A stretch of 64,000 bases of DNA from Antedon mediterranea (Eukaryota; Echinodermata; Crinoidea; Comatulida; Antedonidae), in contig NC_092673.1 in assembly GCF_964355755.1 (NCBI RefSeq), forward strand, positions 26,725,001-26,789,000, in the 5' to 3' direction. The notes beneath the pieces are model-generated. The model was given only the letters and a program-made list of their open reading frames with translations, was not told where the DNA came from and made no database searches. Shown in pieces: positions 46,948 through 57,218 of the stretch. Position 1 is the stretch's first letter; each line of letters starts with the position of its first letter. Both the position numbers and the translations under genes were made by a program.

Positions 46948-48825
46948 TTAATAATTAAATATTTCAATTTTGTTTTCTCCCCATTCTGATATGGCAATCC
47001 TGCGTGGGTGACTTGAAATGACACATAACTGATAAAATTCTTTGTTTTCACTGATTATTTTGATGAATTTTCCATCACTACTAAATAGTTTTACTTTGCC
47101 ATTACATACTACAAAGATGTTATCATCATCATCAACTACAAATAACCATGATGAGTACCACCCAGGAAAATCATCTTCTTCTTCATCTATTAGTACTTTC
47201 ATTGACTTGTTGTCCTTATCATATAATAGTACTTGATCATTTTCATAATCTAGTAGAAGCACTTGACCAGTTTTGGTAAGTGTAACATCACTGTATGTTT
47301 GTTGTTGTCCTATTTTCATTAACTCCTCACCACTATTAATGTCAAATGTTAAAATGCAACATTCAGTTGTCCAATCTGCTACATACACAACATTTGTTTC
47401 CTCATCTACATGGATACCAAATGGGTATTTCAATTTACCTTTGCCGATTGATTTGATCATTTTACCATTCATATCACATACTTGAATGCATGTACCAATC
47501 CCATGATCACTGAATGCTATTTTGTCATTCTTCATTTTGTACATTCTGTAAACTTCAACACCTTCTGGTAGTATTATTTTGTTTACATATTTTCCTGATT
47601 GTTTGTATTTGTAAATTTCATTTGTCCAACAGGAAATCAGCAAATCACCATCATCACATTTGACCAGTCCTGTAGGTCTAACATCAAGGTTAATTTCATT
47701 TACCAATCCTTCCTTCTCTACTCTGATACTAATTGGGGATTGGTTGATTGGTGTATCATTAATGTGTACATTTAATGTACAGATTCCTTCAGTTGTACAT
47801 ACTCCTCTTATAACATAATTGTCATTGTTATCATCTTCAACAAGAGCCTTGTTGGTTTCTCCTGAAGGTAGTGTCCATGTTGCTTTCAGTTGATTTGGTA
47901 GAATACATGTTTGTGGTTTTCTGATTTTAATTGGTTGACCTTGCGTCACTGCTTCTGGTGCTTTAAATGTCAAATAGTCTATAACTTGTGTTACATTTCC
48001 TATGTTGTCTTGTTTCAGCAAATCAATTTGATTTCTGTTTTCAAAGAACGAAATCTTTCCATTGTCTTGTGGCTTGGTTTCTATAGAATTATCAATTTGA
48101 TCTTTCAGTGTTGTTAATGCACTTTCACTTAATGTCATAGCAGTTGCTGGTTCAATCTTTACTAACTCATCAAGAAATTCCTCATTTTCTTTTAATTCAG
48201 ATTTAATTTCCCGTAATTTCTTCATGTGTCCGTCATTTACAGCTGTATAATTTTCATAAATCGCTTGAACCTTTTTTTCCATTTTATCTCCATTTTTCTT
48301 GATTATGTTCATCATTTCCCGAACTTCGTGTCTAATACCTTTTAAACTTGTTTCTTTACTTTCTTTAAGTTTCTCAGCAATCATGTTACCAGATTGTATT
48401 CCATAGTTTAGTTTGTTTGTGTATTTATCAGCAGCTCTTTGTAACTCTTTTGCCGTCTCTTTAAATATATTGAATGCTTTTACAATATCAATTGGTTTAT
48501 GGTCTGCTGTTGCCTGGTGCTCTGTTATTGAACAATTTATGCATATTGGCACTTTACATGTTGTACAGTACATCTCTAGTGGCTTATCATGAGTAGAGCA
48601 AATGGCTGGTTTTAATAATGCAAATTGCTGTGGCGTCATTGACTGCACTTCTTCTGCTGAGAGTAGAGTATGTTTTTTTAAAATTTTCAGCATTTTGTGA
48701 TGGTTGCTACAGTTGTGGCACAAGTAATGTTCACATTCCTGGCAGTAATGTTCAACCTCTTTAGTTTCACAAATACATTTCACTTCTGGTTTCTTTGCCA
48801 ATTCTGGATTGTTAGCTGTCGCCAT
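46948..48825 (-). CDS. B-box / coiled-coil / filamin / NHL protein (RING-less TRIM-like), copy 1
   Basis: A 625-residue protein in one coding exon. B-box 1 is about residues 17-45 (CICETKEVEHYCQEC) and B-box 2 about 76-109 (CSTHDKPLEMYCTTC...DH). A coiled coil spans about 115-245 and a filamin/ABP280-type Ig domain about 288-370. An NHL beta-propeller occupies about 374-625 (YKYKQSGKYV, GIHVDEETNVVYVADW). This is the C-VII TRIM (TRIM2/3/71) layout without the N-terminal RING, so E3 activity is not predicted. It may be cytosolic, with roles in RNA binding or innate immunity by family analogy only. ATG 48825 lies one base after a splice acceptor, so an upstream non-coding exon ends at 48978. 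The paralogues at 50026 and 52877 are tandem duplicates. Confidence 0.93.
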   Translation of the reverse strand: MATANNPELAKKPEVKCICETKEVEHYCQECEHYLCHNCSNHHKMLKILKKHTLLSAEEVQSMTPQQFALLKPAICSTHDKPLEMYCTTCKVPICINCSITEHQATADHKPIDIVKAFNIFKETAKELQRAADKYTNKLNYGIQSGNMIAEKLKESKETSLKGIRHEVREMMNIIKKNGDKMEKKVQAIYENYTAVNDGHMKKLREIKSELKENEEFLDELVKIEPATAMTLSESALTTLKDQIDNSIETKPQDNGKISFFENRNQIDLLKQDNIGNVTQVIDYLTFKAPEAVTQGQPIKIRKPQTCILPNQLKATWTLPSGETNKALVEDDNNDNYVIRGVCTTEGICTLNVHINDTPINQSPISIRVEKEGLVNEINLDVRPTGLVKCDDGDLLISCWTNEIYKYKQSGKYVNKIILPEGVEVYRMYKMKNDKIAFSDHGIGTCIQVCDMNGKMIKSIGKGKLKYPFGIHVDEETNVVYVADWTTECCILTFDINSGEELMKIGQQQTYSDVTLTKTGQVLLLDYENDQVLLYDKDNKSMKVLIDEEEDDFPGWYSSWLFVVDDDDNIFVVCNGKVKLFSSDGKFIKIISENKEFYQLCVISSHPRRIAISEWGENKIEIFNY

Positions 48826-48977
48826 CCTGTAATTAGTAAAATATAATTTTTGTTTTATTTGGTGATTATATTTTTAATGCTGATACTAATCTTCTATACT
48901 GGATTGTGATTATCAGTAATTGTTATAATATCGTGTCCATTAATTCCTATTGTATAAAAATTAGTGTTAAAATTTAC

Positions 48978-49040
48978 CTGGAAAAATCTGGTACTGCAGA
49001 GCTTTTGTGTTACGTGCTGATGTGGCCGTTTCAAAATCAA
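48978..49040 (-). other. 5' non-coding exon of TRIM-like copy 1 (start approximate)
   Basis: The donor CAG/gtaaat falls at 48978. The sequence ahead of it (CAGCACGTAACACAAAAGCTC) is matched in the leaders of the other two paralogues, ending at 51745 and 54973. Conserved placement and a matching acceptor directly before ATG support a spliced 5' UTR; its transcription start is not known. Confidence 0.55.
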
Positions 49041-50025
49041 AAGTGAGGTATTCTTTAATCGCGTCATGGGAAGTAGTTAGTATGGGTAAATCATTTACTG
49101 TATGTCAAATAAAGAACAATGTCAAAAGATAAAAGCCTGGATACTAAAGATTGTTAAAAAATGTGATCACTACATTTATTTACTTTTATATAACAACCAT
49201 GGCACACTATCTTGCTGGTTTTTATTCTTTTTGAGCTCAACTGTTTTACAAATATGGTAAAATGAACATCATCAGGGTTTTATTCCCTCATGCAAGCAAA
49301 TGTATGTCAGCTTTGATAATTTATGCTTTGTCAGTCATTTAGATAGCATAGTCTCAAGTCCAAAGCATCTACTAAAAGTCAGTGTACTGTAGATATTTTT
49401 AATGCGAGTCAAGTTAGATAATCTTCTATATTTTCATAACTAATTTTTAACTTTATTCACATCATACAAACAGTACAATATGTAAAAAAGGAGCAAAAAA
49501 ATAGCTTTCACTAATCGAGGATTGACTCCTATCACGAACAAATGTCATTGCTGTCCAAAATTTTTTATTGCCCAACATTTGTCAACTTACCATACATTTT
49601 ACAATCAAATAGTTCTTTAAAAATGTTTAAATATAAACAAAAGTGATATTTATTTTATTTGTGTATTTTTCACTGATTACATTGTTTTTTTTACACTTCA
49701 TTAAAAAGTTATATTATAAATTGAAATTTACTTAAAAAGTAAGTTATACAGGAGTTCATTACATCACTCAGTTGAAGAAAGCTTAAAACTGCAAATCATT
49801 AATTATTTATACTTAAAACTTGATCCACAATTGTTTTAACATGTTGCATGAAGTAAATTGTAGCTTGTCTTCTTATGTAAACATGTTCTAGCAATTTCTG
49901 CTTTAAACAATGTTTTGCAATTATTATGCTGAAAATGTAGTTTTACTTATTTTTAGGCTTTCCTAGTGATTTATATTAGATTTATTTCAAGATGAATTTG
50001 TGAATTTAATAATTTGTAAAATTAT
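48979..50025. other. spacer between TRIM-like copies 1 and 2
   Basis: AT-rich sequence; beyond the leader exon at 48978 nothing recognisable. Presumably promoter of copy 1 and 3' flank of copy 2. Confidence 0.5.
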
Positions 50026-51325
50026 TTAATAATTTACTATTTTGATATTCTTATCATATACATCAGAAATGGCAATCCTGCGTGGGTGACTTGATATGAC
50101 ACATAGATGTAGTGGATCAGATCTACTGATTCTCTTGATGAATTGTCCATCACTATTAAATAGTTGTAGTTGGTTGTTACTTGATACAATGATGTTATCC
50201 TCATCATCAACTACTATTGAACGTGGCCAGAACACCTCACCATCTTTATATCCTGTATCCATTAGTACTTTAAATGAATTGTTCTCCTTATCGTATACAA
50301 ATATTCGATTATTCACCAAATCTAGCAGAAGAGCTTTTCCAGTTTTTGTAAGTGTAACATCAGAGTATTCATATTTACCTCTATTTTGTTGTTCTATCTT
50401 CATTAACTCCTCACCACTATTAATGTCAAATATGAAAATGCAACATTCAGTTGAGTCTGCCACATACACAACATTTGTTTCCTCATCTACATGGATACCA
50501 AGTGGATCTGTCAATTTACCTTTGCCAATTGATTTGATCATTTTACCATTCATATCACATACTTGAATACATTTATTACCCCAATCAATAAATGCTATTT
50601 TGTCATTCTTCATTTTGTACATTCTGTAAACTCTCACACCTTTTGGTAGTATTATCTTGTTTACATATTTTCCTGATTGTTTGTATTTGTGAATTTCATT
50701 TGTCCAACAGGAAATCAGCAAATCACCATCATCACACTTGACCAGTCCTCTAGGTTTGACCTCAAGTTGAATTTCATTTACCAATCCTTCCTTCTCTACT
50801 TTGATATTAATTGGTGATTGGCTGATTTGTGTATCATTGATGTGTACATTTAATGTACAGATTCCTTTAGTTAGACATACTCCTCTTATAACATAATTGC
50901 CATTGTTATCATCCTCAACAAGAGGATTGTTTGTTTCTCCTGAAGGTAGTGTCCATGTTGCTTTCAGTTGATTTGGTAGAATACATGTTTGTGGTTTGCT
51001 GATTTTGACAAAAATTGGTTGACCTTGATTCACTGCTTCTGGTGCTGTAACTTTCAGATATTCTACATTTCCAATCTTATTTTGTGGCGTCATTAACTGC
51101 ATTTCTTCTGCTGAGAGTAGAGTATGTTTTTCATTCATGGGAAACATTTTATGATTGTTGCTACAGGTGCGACACAAGTAATGTTCACATTCCTGGCAGT
51201 TATAGTGTTCTACCTGTTCTTTAGTTTCACAAATACATTTTATTGTGACTTTATTTTCAATTTCTGGATGTCTAACTAAGATCCATAATATGTTCCTTCT
51301 CGCCTATATCTGTCTCTGTCGCCAT
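50026..51325 (-). pseudogene. damaged TRIM-like copy 2 (frameshift, B-box 2 and coiled coil deleted)
   Basis: The conserved start ATG at 51325 is present (MATETDIGEKEHIM) but meets a stop after 17 codons. B-box 1 continues in another frame (CICETKEQVEHYNCQEC), with an extra Asn disrupting its spacing. After LMTPQ the frame jumps directly to NKIGNVEYLKVTAPEAV, omitting about 210 residues (B-box 2 plus coiled coil) that both neighbours have. From there the filamin domain and the complete NHL propeller stay open to the stop at 50026. An internal ATG at 51147 could give a protein of about 370 residues. So this is either a decaying pseudogene or a truncated filamin-NHL gene. Confidence 0.7.
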
Positions 51326-51744
51326 CCTGCAATAATAATCAGTATAATTATTATTTTTTGCTTGTTGTTTAACATTTGGTTGTAGTTTTAGGAGTGAGTG
51401 TAATGATGTTATTAACACTGACCATGTCTTTGATGGGATTTGGCAAAGTTGGAAGATAACTTAGTATAGATCGGCTGATAACGTGATGACGTTGATTGTG
51501 AACAAAAGGAAGATGGTAGTACAAACCCAATGGAAAGAACAATGCGAATAAAGAAGTAAAAATATTCATTGATTCCTTTTGTATAGTATTTTAATTTGAC
51601 CCTTATAGATTGAAGTAGAAATTTACCAACTTTATAAACCGATCATAACTCTTATTCTCAAATTATAATCACTTCTGCAACTTGATTTATAGAACTTGTT
51701 ATATGGTAATCCTATATTGTACAAAATGAGTATTATAAATTTAC

Positions 51745-51800
51745 CTTTACAATCTTGTACTCCTGAGGTTTTGTGTTACATGCTGACGGGCCTTTGAAAT
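51745..51800 (-). other. 5' non-coding exon of TRIM-like copy 2 (start approximate)
   Basis: A donor at 51745 (AAAG/gtaaat), preceded by sequence resembling the leaders of copies 1 and 3 (CAGCATGTAACACAAAA). The leader is kept although the coding part is broken. Confidence 0.5.
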
Positions 51801-52876
51801 CAAAAGTTGAATATTCTTATTACTGTAAGGTACAGTAGTTAAATCATTTACTGTAGTTAGTCAATAAAGAGTAATCTCAAAGTGTGGATACTAAGATTTT
51901 ATCGCTGGATTTATTTACTTTAACCAAACAGCCATGTCTATGCTATCTTGCTTGTTTTTAATCTTTTGAAGCATTTACAATATGCTGTAAATGAACAGCG
52001 CCACATAATTGTCAGGCCACTAATTTGCCCTCATGTAACAAATGTATAGATTAGTTATTTTTCACCTTTGTCACACCCACTAAATAAGCATAGTCCAAAG
52101 CATTTTAATGCTTAAAACTGTATTATTTTTTATTATCTCTACAAGTGTAGCATAATCATAATGTTATACAAAGATATACAGTACTAAATTACACAACAAA
52201 CTACATTCTACCATCAAATAGTTTATTACGATAGTGTCGAAGCAATATCCTGAATGTACTATTTATCAATTTCAGTTGCTTGATTATTGTTTTTTACAAC
52301 TCAAGTTTAATTAATTTTATAAAAAATAAATTTAAAAAGTGCTGAACAAAATATTTTGCAATTTTTCAGTACTACTAATCTTTTTGAGAAAGTATTAGAT
52401 TATTAATATGCTATAAAAACCCTAAGTACTTGTTGTCTCTTAAACCTACAGTGGTCTACATATCATATATCAATTTATTTTAAAATAAAATATAAATTTG
52501 TTTCACGGCAAATATAAACTTTTAAAATGCATTTATAAATTCTCACTGCAATATCAATTCGGTTCACAGCAATATGAGCTTAAAACTGTTATCAAGAAAA
52601 TATTCTGTTTGTTTTTTCAAATAGACTCTTATTATTTACTCGTAGATAAAGTAGGATCCAAATGAATTTATTTCAAGTGATACAATATTGTAGTAAAAGT
52701 ATCTACAAAAGTATCTAAAATACTGTAACCTAAAATTAACTTGTCTTTTGGGTAACCTTTTTTTTGTGATAAAATTGTGCTTCATTTATACTTCATTTTA
52801 GGTTGTTTCAGGGTCATTGATACTGCTTGTTATTTATTCTTTTCTCTATAATTGTGGAAATTAACGAATCTGAATA
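51801..52876. other. spacer between TRIM-like copies 2 and 3
   Basis: AT-rich sequence, no gene seen. Short stretches resemble the spacer upstream of copy 1 (for example TAGTTTATTAC-type and GATATTCTGT-type motifs), as expected for a duplicated unit. Confidence 0.45.
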
Positions 52877-54769
52877 TTAATAATTAAACAGTTTGACTGT
52901 ATTATCATATAAATCTGATATGGCAATCCTGCGTGGGTGACTTGAAATGATGCACAACTGATATGCATTAATAGTTCCACTTATTTTTTCGATGAATTGT
53001 CCATCACTACTAAATAGTTGTAGTTTGTGTTCACTTGATACAATGATATTATCATCATCATCAACTACAACTGCATATGGCTCCATCACCTTACCATCTT
53101 CATATCCTTTATCTATTAATACTTTAGTTGAATTGTTCTCCTTATATATTAATGCTTGATCAGTTATCAAATTTAGTAGAAGCACTTCACCAGTTCTTGT
53201 AAGTGTAACATCATTGTATCCAACTTGACCTTGTTGTCCTATCATCAACTCTTTACCAGTAGCAATGTCAAATTTAAACAGACCATATCCAGCTTTGTCA
53301 TCTGCTACATACACAACCTGTTCTACCTCATCTACATGAATACCATTGGGTGTTTTCAATTTACCATTGCCAATTGATTTGATCACTTCACCATTCAAAT
53401 CAAAAACTTGAATGCATTTATTACCAGCATCACTGAATGCTATTTTGTCATTCTTCATTTTGTACATTCTGTTAACTCTCACACCTTCTGATAGTATTAT
53501 CTTGTTTACATAATTTCCCGATTGTTTGTATTTGTAAATTTCATTTGTCTGACAGGAAACCAGCAAATCACCATCATCACACTCTATTATTCCTGAAGGA
53601 CAGCACTCAAGTTTAATTTCATTTTCCATTTTTACAAGTCCTTCTTCCTTAACTTTGATATTAATTGGTGATTGGCTGATTGGTGTACCGTTGATGCATA
53701 CATTTAATGTACAGATTCCTTCAGTTGTACATACTCCTCTTATAACATAATTGTCATTGTTATCATCTTCAACAAGAGCATTGTTTGTTTCTCCTGAAGG
53801 TAGTGTCCATGTTGCTTTCAGTTGATTTGGTAGAATACATGTTTGTGGTTTGCAGATTTTTATAACAATTTGTTGACCTTCAGTGACTGCTACTGGTCCT
53901 GAAATTGTTATATTGTCTAGAAATATATTTCCTATGTTGTCTTGTTTCAGCAAATCAATTTGATTTCTGTTTTCAAAGAATGAAATATGTCCATTATCAT
54001 GCGGCTCAATTTCTATAAAATTATTAATTTGATCTTTCAGTGCTTTTAATGCACTTTCACTTAATGTCATAGCAGTTGCTGGCTCACTCTTTACTAACTG
54101 ATTAAGAAATTCCTCATTTTCATTTAAATCGGATTCAATTTCTCTTAGTTTCTTTATGTGGTCATCATTTATAGCTGTATATTTTTCATGAAGCTCTTCA
54201 ACTTTATTGTTCAGTTTATCTTTATTTTTCCTAATTATTTTTTCCATTTCCTGAACTTGGTTCTCAATATCTTTTAAACTTGTTTCTTTACTTTCTGTGA
54301 GTTTGTTGGCAATCCTGATACATGATTCTATACCATGATATAATTTATCTCTGTCTTTATCAGCAGTTTTCTGTAACTTTACTGCAGTTTCCTTAAATGT
54401 TTGGAATGCATCTGCAATATCAATTGAGTCATGATCCGTTCCCTTGTGATCTTTTACTGAACAAATATTACATATTGGCACTTTACATGTTGTACAGTAC
54501 ATCTCTAGTGGCTTATTATGAGTAAAACAAATGGCTGTTTTTAATAATGCAAATTGCTGTGGTGTAATTGACTGCACTTCGTCTGCTGAGAGTAGAGTAT
54601 GTTTTTTGGTTATTGGAAGTAGTTTATGATGGTTGCTACAGGTGTGGCACAAGTAAAGTTCACATTCCTGGCAGTAATGTTCAACCTCTTCTTTAGTTTT
54701 ACAAATACATTTCATCTCAATTTTCTTAAGGTCCATATTTTTCTTATCTATATCTTTACTTGTAGCCAT
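52877..54769 (-). CDS. B-box / coiled-coil / filamin / NHL protein (RING-less TRIM-like), copy 3
   Basis: A 630-residue protein in one coding exon, paralogous to the gene at 46948. B-box 1 is about residues 21-48 (CICKTKEEVEHYCQEC) and B-box 2 about 81-113 (CFTHNKPLEMYCTTC). The coiled coil covers about 118-250, the filamin domain about 292-378, and NHL repeats run to the end. The start is ATG 54769 (MATSKDIDKK), one base after an acceptor. A longer frame reaching 54805 would read through the intron and is rejected. The filamin and NHL parts are nearly identical in stretches to the other copies, while the B-box/coiled-coil half is more divergent, consistent with tandem duplication and possible gene conversion. 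Confidence 0.92.
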   Translation of the reverse strand: MATSKDIDKKNMDLKKIEMKCICKTKEEVEHYCQECELYLCHTCSNHHKLLPITKKHTLLSADEVQSITPQQFALLKTAICFTHNKPLEMYCTTCKVPICNICSVKDHKGTDHDSIDIADAFQTFKETAVKLQKTADKDRDKLYHGIESCIRIANKLTESKETSLKDIENQVQEMEKIIRKNKDKLNNKVEELHEKYTAINDDHIKKLREIESDLNENEEFLNQLVKSEPATAMTLSESALKALKDQINNFIEIEPHDNGHISFFENRNQIDLLKQDNIGNIFLDNITISGPVAVTEGQQIVIKICKPQTCILPNQLKATWTLPSGETNNALVEDDNNDNYVIRGVCTTEGICTLNVCINGTPISQSPINIKVKEEGLVKMENEIKLECCPSGIIECDDGDLLVSCQTNEIYKYKQSGNYVNKIILSEGVRVNRMYKMKNDKIAFSDAGNKCIQVFDLNGEVIKSIGNGKLKTPNGIHVDEVEQVVYVADDKAGYGLFKFDIATGKELMIGQQGQVGYNDVTLTRTGEVLLLNLITDQALIYKENNSTKVLIDKGYEDGKVMEPYAVVVDDDDNIIVSSEHKLQLFSSDGQFIEKISGTINAYQLCIISSHPRRIAISDLYDNTVKLFNY

Positions 54770-54972
54770 CCTACAATAACAATTAATATATAATAAATTA
54801 TACAATAATGAATGTTTATGAGTGTGGTAAAAATAATTTCATGGGGTGAAAGAGGTAAAGCCAAGTGAAAATAGAATATTTCATCTTTCACCAAATGAGA
54901 TTTTTGTGTTTTTTCTGATAATGCTTGTACCGAAAACTCTAAATTCCTATTGTAAAAATTAAATATCTTTAC

Positions 54973-55030
54973 CTTGATCAATCTTGCATTGAAGATCTTC
55001 TGTTAATTGCTGACTTGACTGATACAAAAT
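54973..55030 (-). other. 5' non-coding exon of TRIM-like copy 3 (start approximate)
   Basis: A donor at 54973 (CAAG/gtaaag), with a leader related to those of copies 1 and 2 (CAGCAATTAACAGAAGATC). Weak but positionally consistent. Confidence 0.45.
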
Positions 55031-56664
55031 AAAAAATGGGAGGTTTTTAAGAAACACTGTCATTTTACTGACAATAAAAATAATCTCAACAGATATAAAT
55101 TGTGGGTACTAAAGTAATTATTGATTATTTTACAACTATACCTATTTACTTTTTATAACAGCCATGACACATGAATTTTGAGTGTTCTCCAAATATGTGA
55201 TAGAATGAATAGCAATAAAAGAACATCAGTGCTTGAGATACTTTATGTTTAATTTATGGCCTCATTTTAGATAGAATTTTTATATACTTGTTTGTAACAA
55301 TTATGCCGGCCAATTTTGATTCCTTTGAAGCTACAATTATTAAAAAAATTATTATAAAATAAAGATAAAATTAATATACCTATAAAAGAGCCTTAAAAGG
55401 GTCTTTTTCCTTCCTAAGTAAATATATGCCTTTGTTACTTACTTTGTTAATGTCATAGATAGCAAAAATAATAACTTGCAATTATTTATGCTACCAGTAA
55501 TCTAAACCTGGACAACCAGAAGGGTTTTTATAACAAATGTTATCAACTACATGCTAACATCACATTTAATGCCATTTGGATATTTAATTTTTCGTTTTAT
55601 GCAATTTGTTTAGTATGTAGTTGTAAGTGGTGTACCATGAGTTCACTGTCGGTTGGGAAATGAAATAAATAAAAAACTGCAAAATAGACAGTTCACATCA
55701 ACTACCGGAGCCTAATTGTTGTTAACATGTGTTCATGAAGGATAGTCTATTAATATTACGATATTTAACTTGTTTCTTGTAGAAAATATAAAGATTAATT
55801 AAATTTAACATTGTAGCCTATTAATAACATGTATTTTATAGTAATTTATCATAAAAACATTATGTACTTGATTTACCGGGCGTAGATCAATATGCGGCAA
55901 TGGCAAAAATATAGTTAATTTTTGTTGTTTACAGTATGTTATGCCTTTCTTTGTGAACTAATTTAGCATGGTGGTGTAATTATTTTGAATGGAAAAGTGA
56001 ATGTACACTACTTTGTTTTAAATATTTTCTATGAAAGTTATATAATTGAAAATAAGAAATATTAGTATAATCTATTTAAATCAAGTCTTCTTTTGTCTGT
56101 ATACTCATGTGAGGGCAGGCATGTACAGTATGCTGTTATAAGTGCTACAAAATTTCCAATGCAAAAATTACGGATTGCTCATTCTTCTGATATATATTCT
56201 TTGATTGTTTTCATATGTCTAATTTCTTGTTAAATTTAACTAATCAAATTTAATTTTTACTTTTTGTAATTATAATGACAATAAATACCATCATATCATA
56301 TTATCCATCACTTCCTTGTCATTATCATCTTGTAAATCATCATCACAATTAAATCATATAATCTTTCTTTTTACACTTTCTTCTGTTTTTCTCTCCCTAC
56401 CCATTCTATAATATTTTATGAATAATTTACCTTCACTTCGTTCACATTGTTGACTTCTTGATGATGTAATCTCTATGTTGTCCTTCCCACTATTGAGAGT
56501 TAATAAATAATCAATACATTATCAACTTGTATAGTATATAAACAATGATTGAAATTATAAATCAATTGTATCATTTAAATTAAATTACCATCATGTAAAA
56601 TTTTAAATGAAAGATATGAATAATTACATTACAATTAATTTCTGAATAGTTTGAATTAAGAAGA
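55031..56664. other. spacer between TRIM-like copy 3 and the ZU5-UPA-DED gene
   Basis: AT-rich, no supported gene. A possible spliced exon at 56453-56506 was examined and not accepted because it brings an immediate stop in the required phase. Confidence 0.45.
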
Positions 56665-57218
56665 TTAAATACCCTTATCAAGTAATGTGTTTTTTGCTCT
56701 TGTTCCAAGACAATCTGCAAACCTTTTTATTTTGTCTGGATCATCTGCTAATTCTTCCTCAATCTCCAGATGGAGAACTGCATCCCACAAATTGGAGAAG
56801 TTATAGTTTCTTAACTTGTAGAAAGACATAACATTACTGGATGCATTTGGGTGAACATTTTTCAGAGTCTTAAACAGTCTCTTTCTGTAGAACGACAACT
56901 CAGTTTTACCAGTATGTCTAGACTGAACATTGTTGTCTCTCATATATTTTGAAACAAGATCTTCAGCTCTCTTGATTTCTGATAGCTTTGTAATCTCTAA
57001 CAACACGTTAACATTGGTCGGTGAAATTAAACATTTGTCTTCAAGTTCATTGAGCAAGTCATTTACAATTACATCGAAATGTGTATTTGTAATTTCACTG
57101 ACATTCAATAGATCAAATAATAGGAATCTTAGCCAATGGTATCTTTCCCCGTCAAAGCATCTACTAAGATCAGCTTTTAGACTTTGGAAATTATAATCTG
57201 CCATTGTGTTGTTGTCTG
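56665..57218 (-). CDS. ZU5-UPA-DED exon F: DED and C-terminus
   Basis: The exon enters in phase 1 after acceptor tttgcag and ends at TAA 56665. It contains the DED-like domain and a second helical segment (FYRKRLFKTLKNVHPN ... LEIEEELADDPDKIKRFA). A donor-like gtattt at 56671-56672 exists, but joining to the next candidate exon gives an immediate stop, so I end the gene here. Confidence 0.72.

Noticed and set aside
54770-54805. Longer N-terminus (12 extra codons) for TRIM-like copy 3
   Set aside because: It would read through a splice acceptor (tag before GATGGC) shared with the paralogues; ATG 54769 matches their start.
56453-56506. Additional 3' exon for the ZU5-UPA-DED gene
   Set aside because: AG and GT sites are present, but entry in the required phase gives a stop after five codons; the frame at 56665 already ends naturally.
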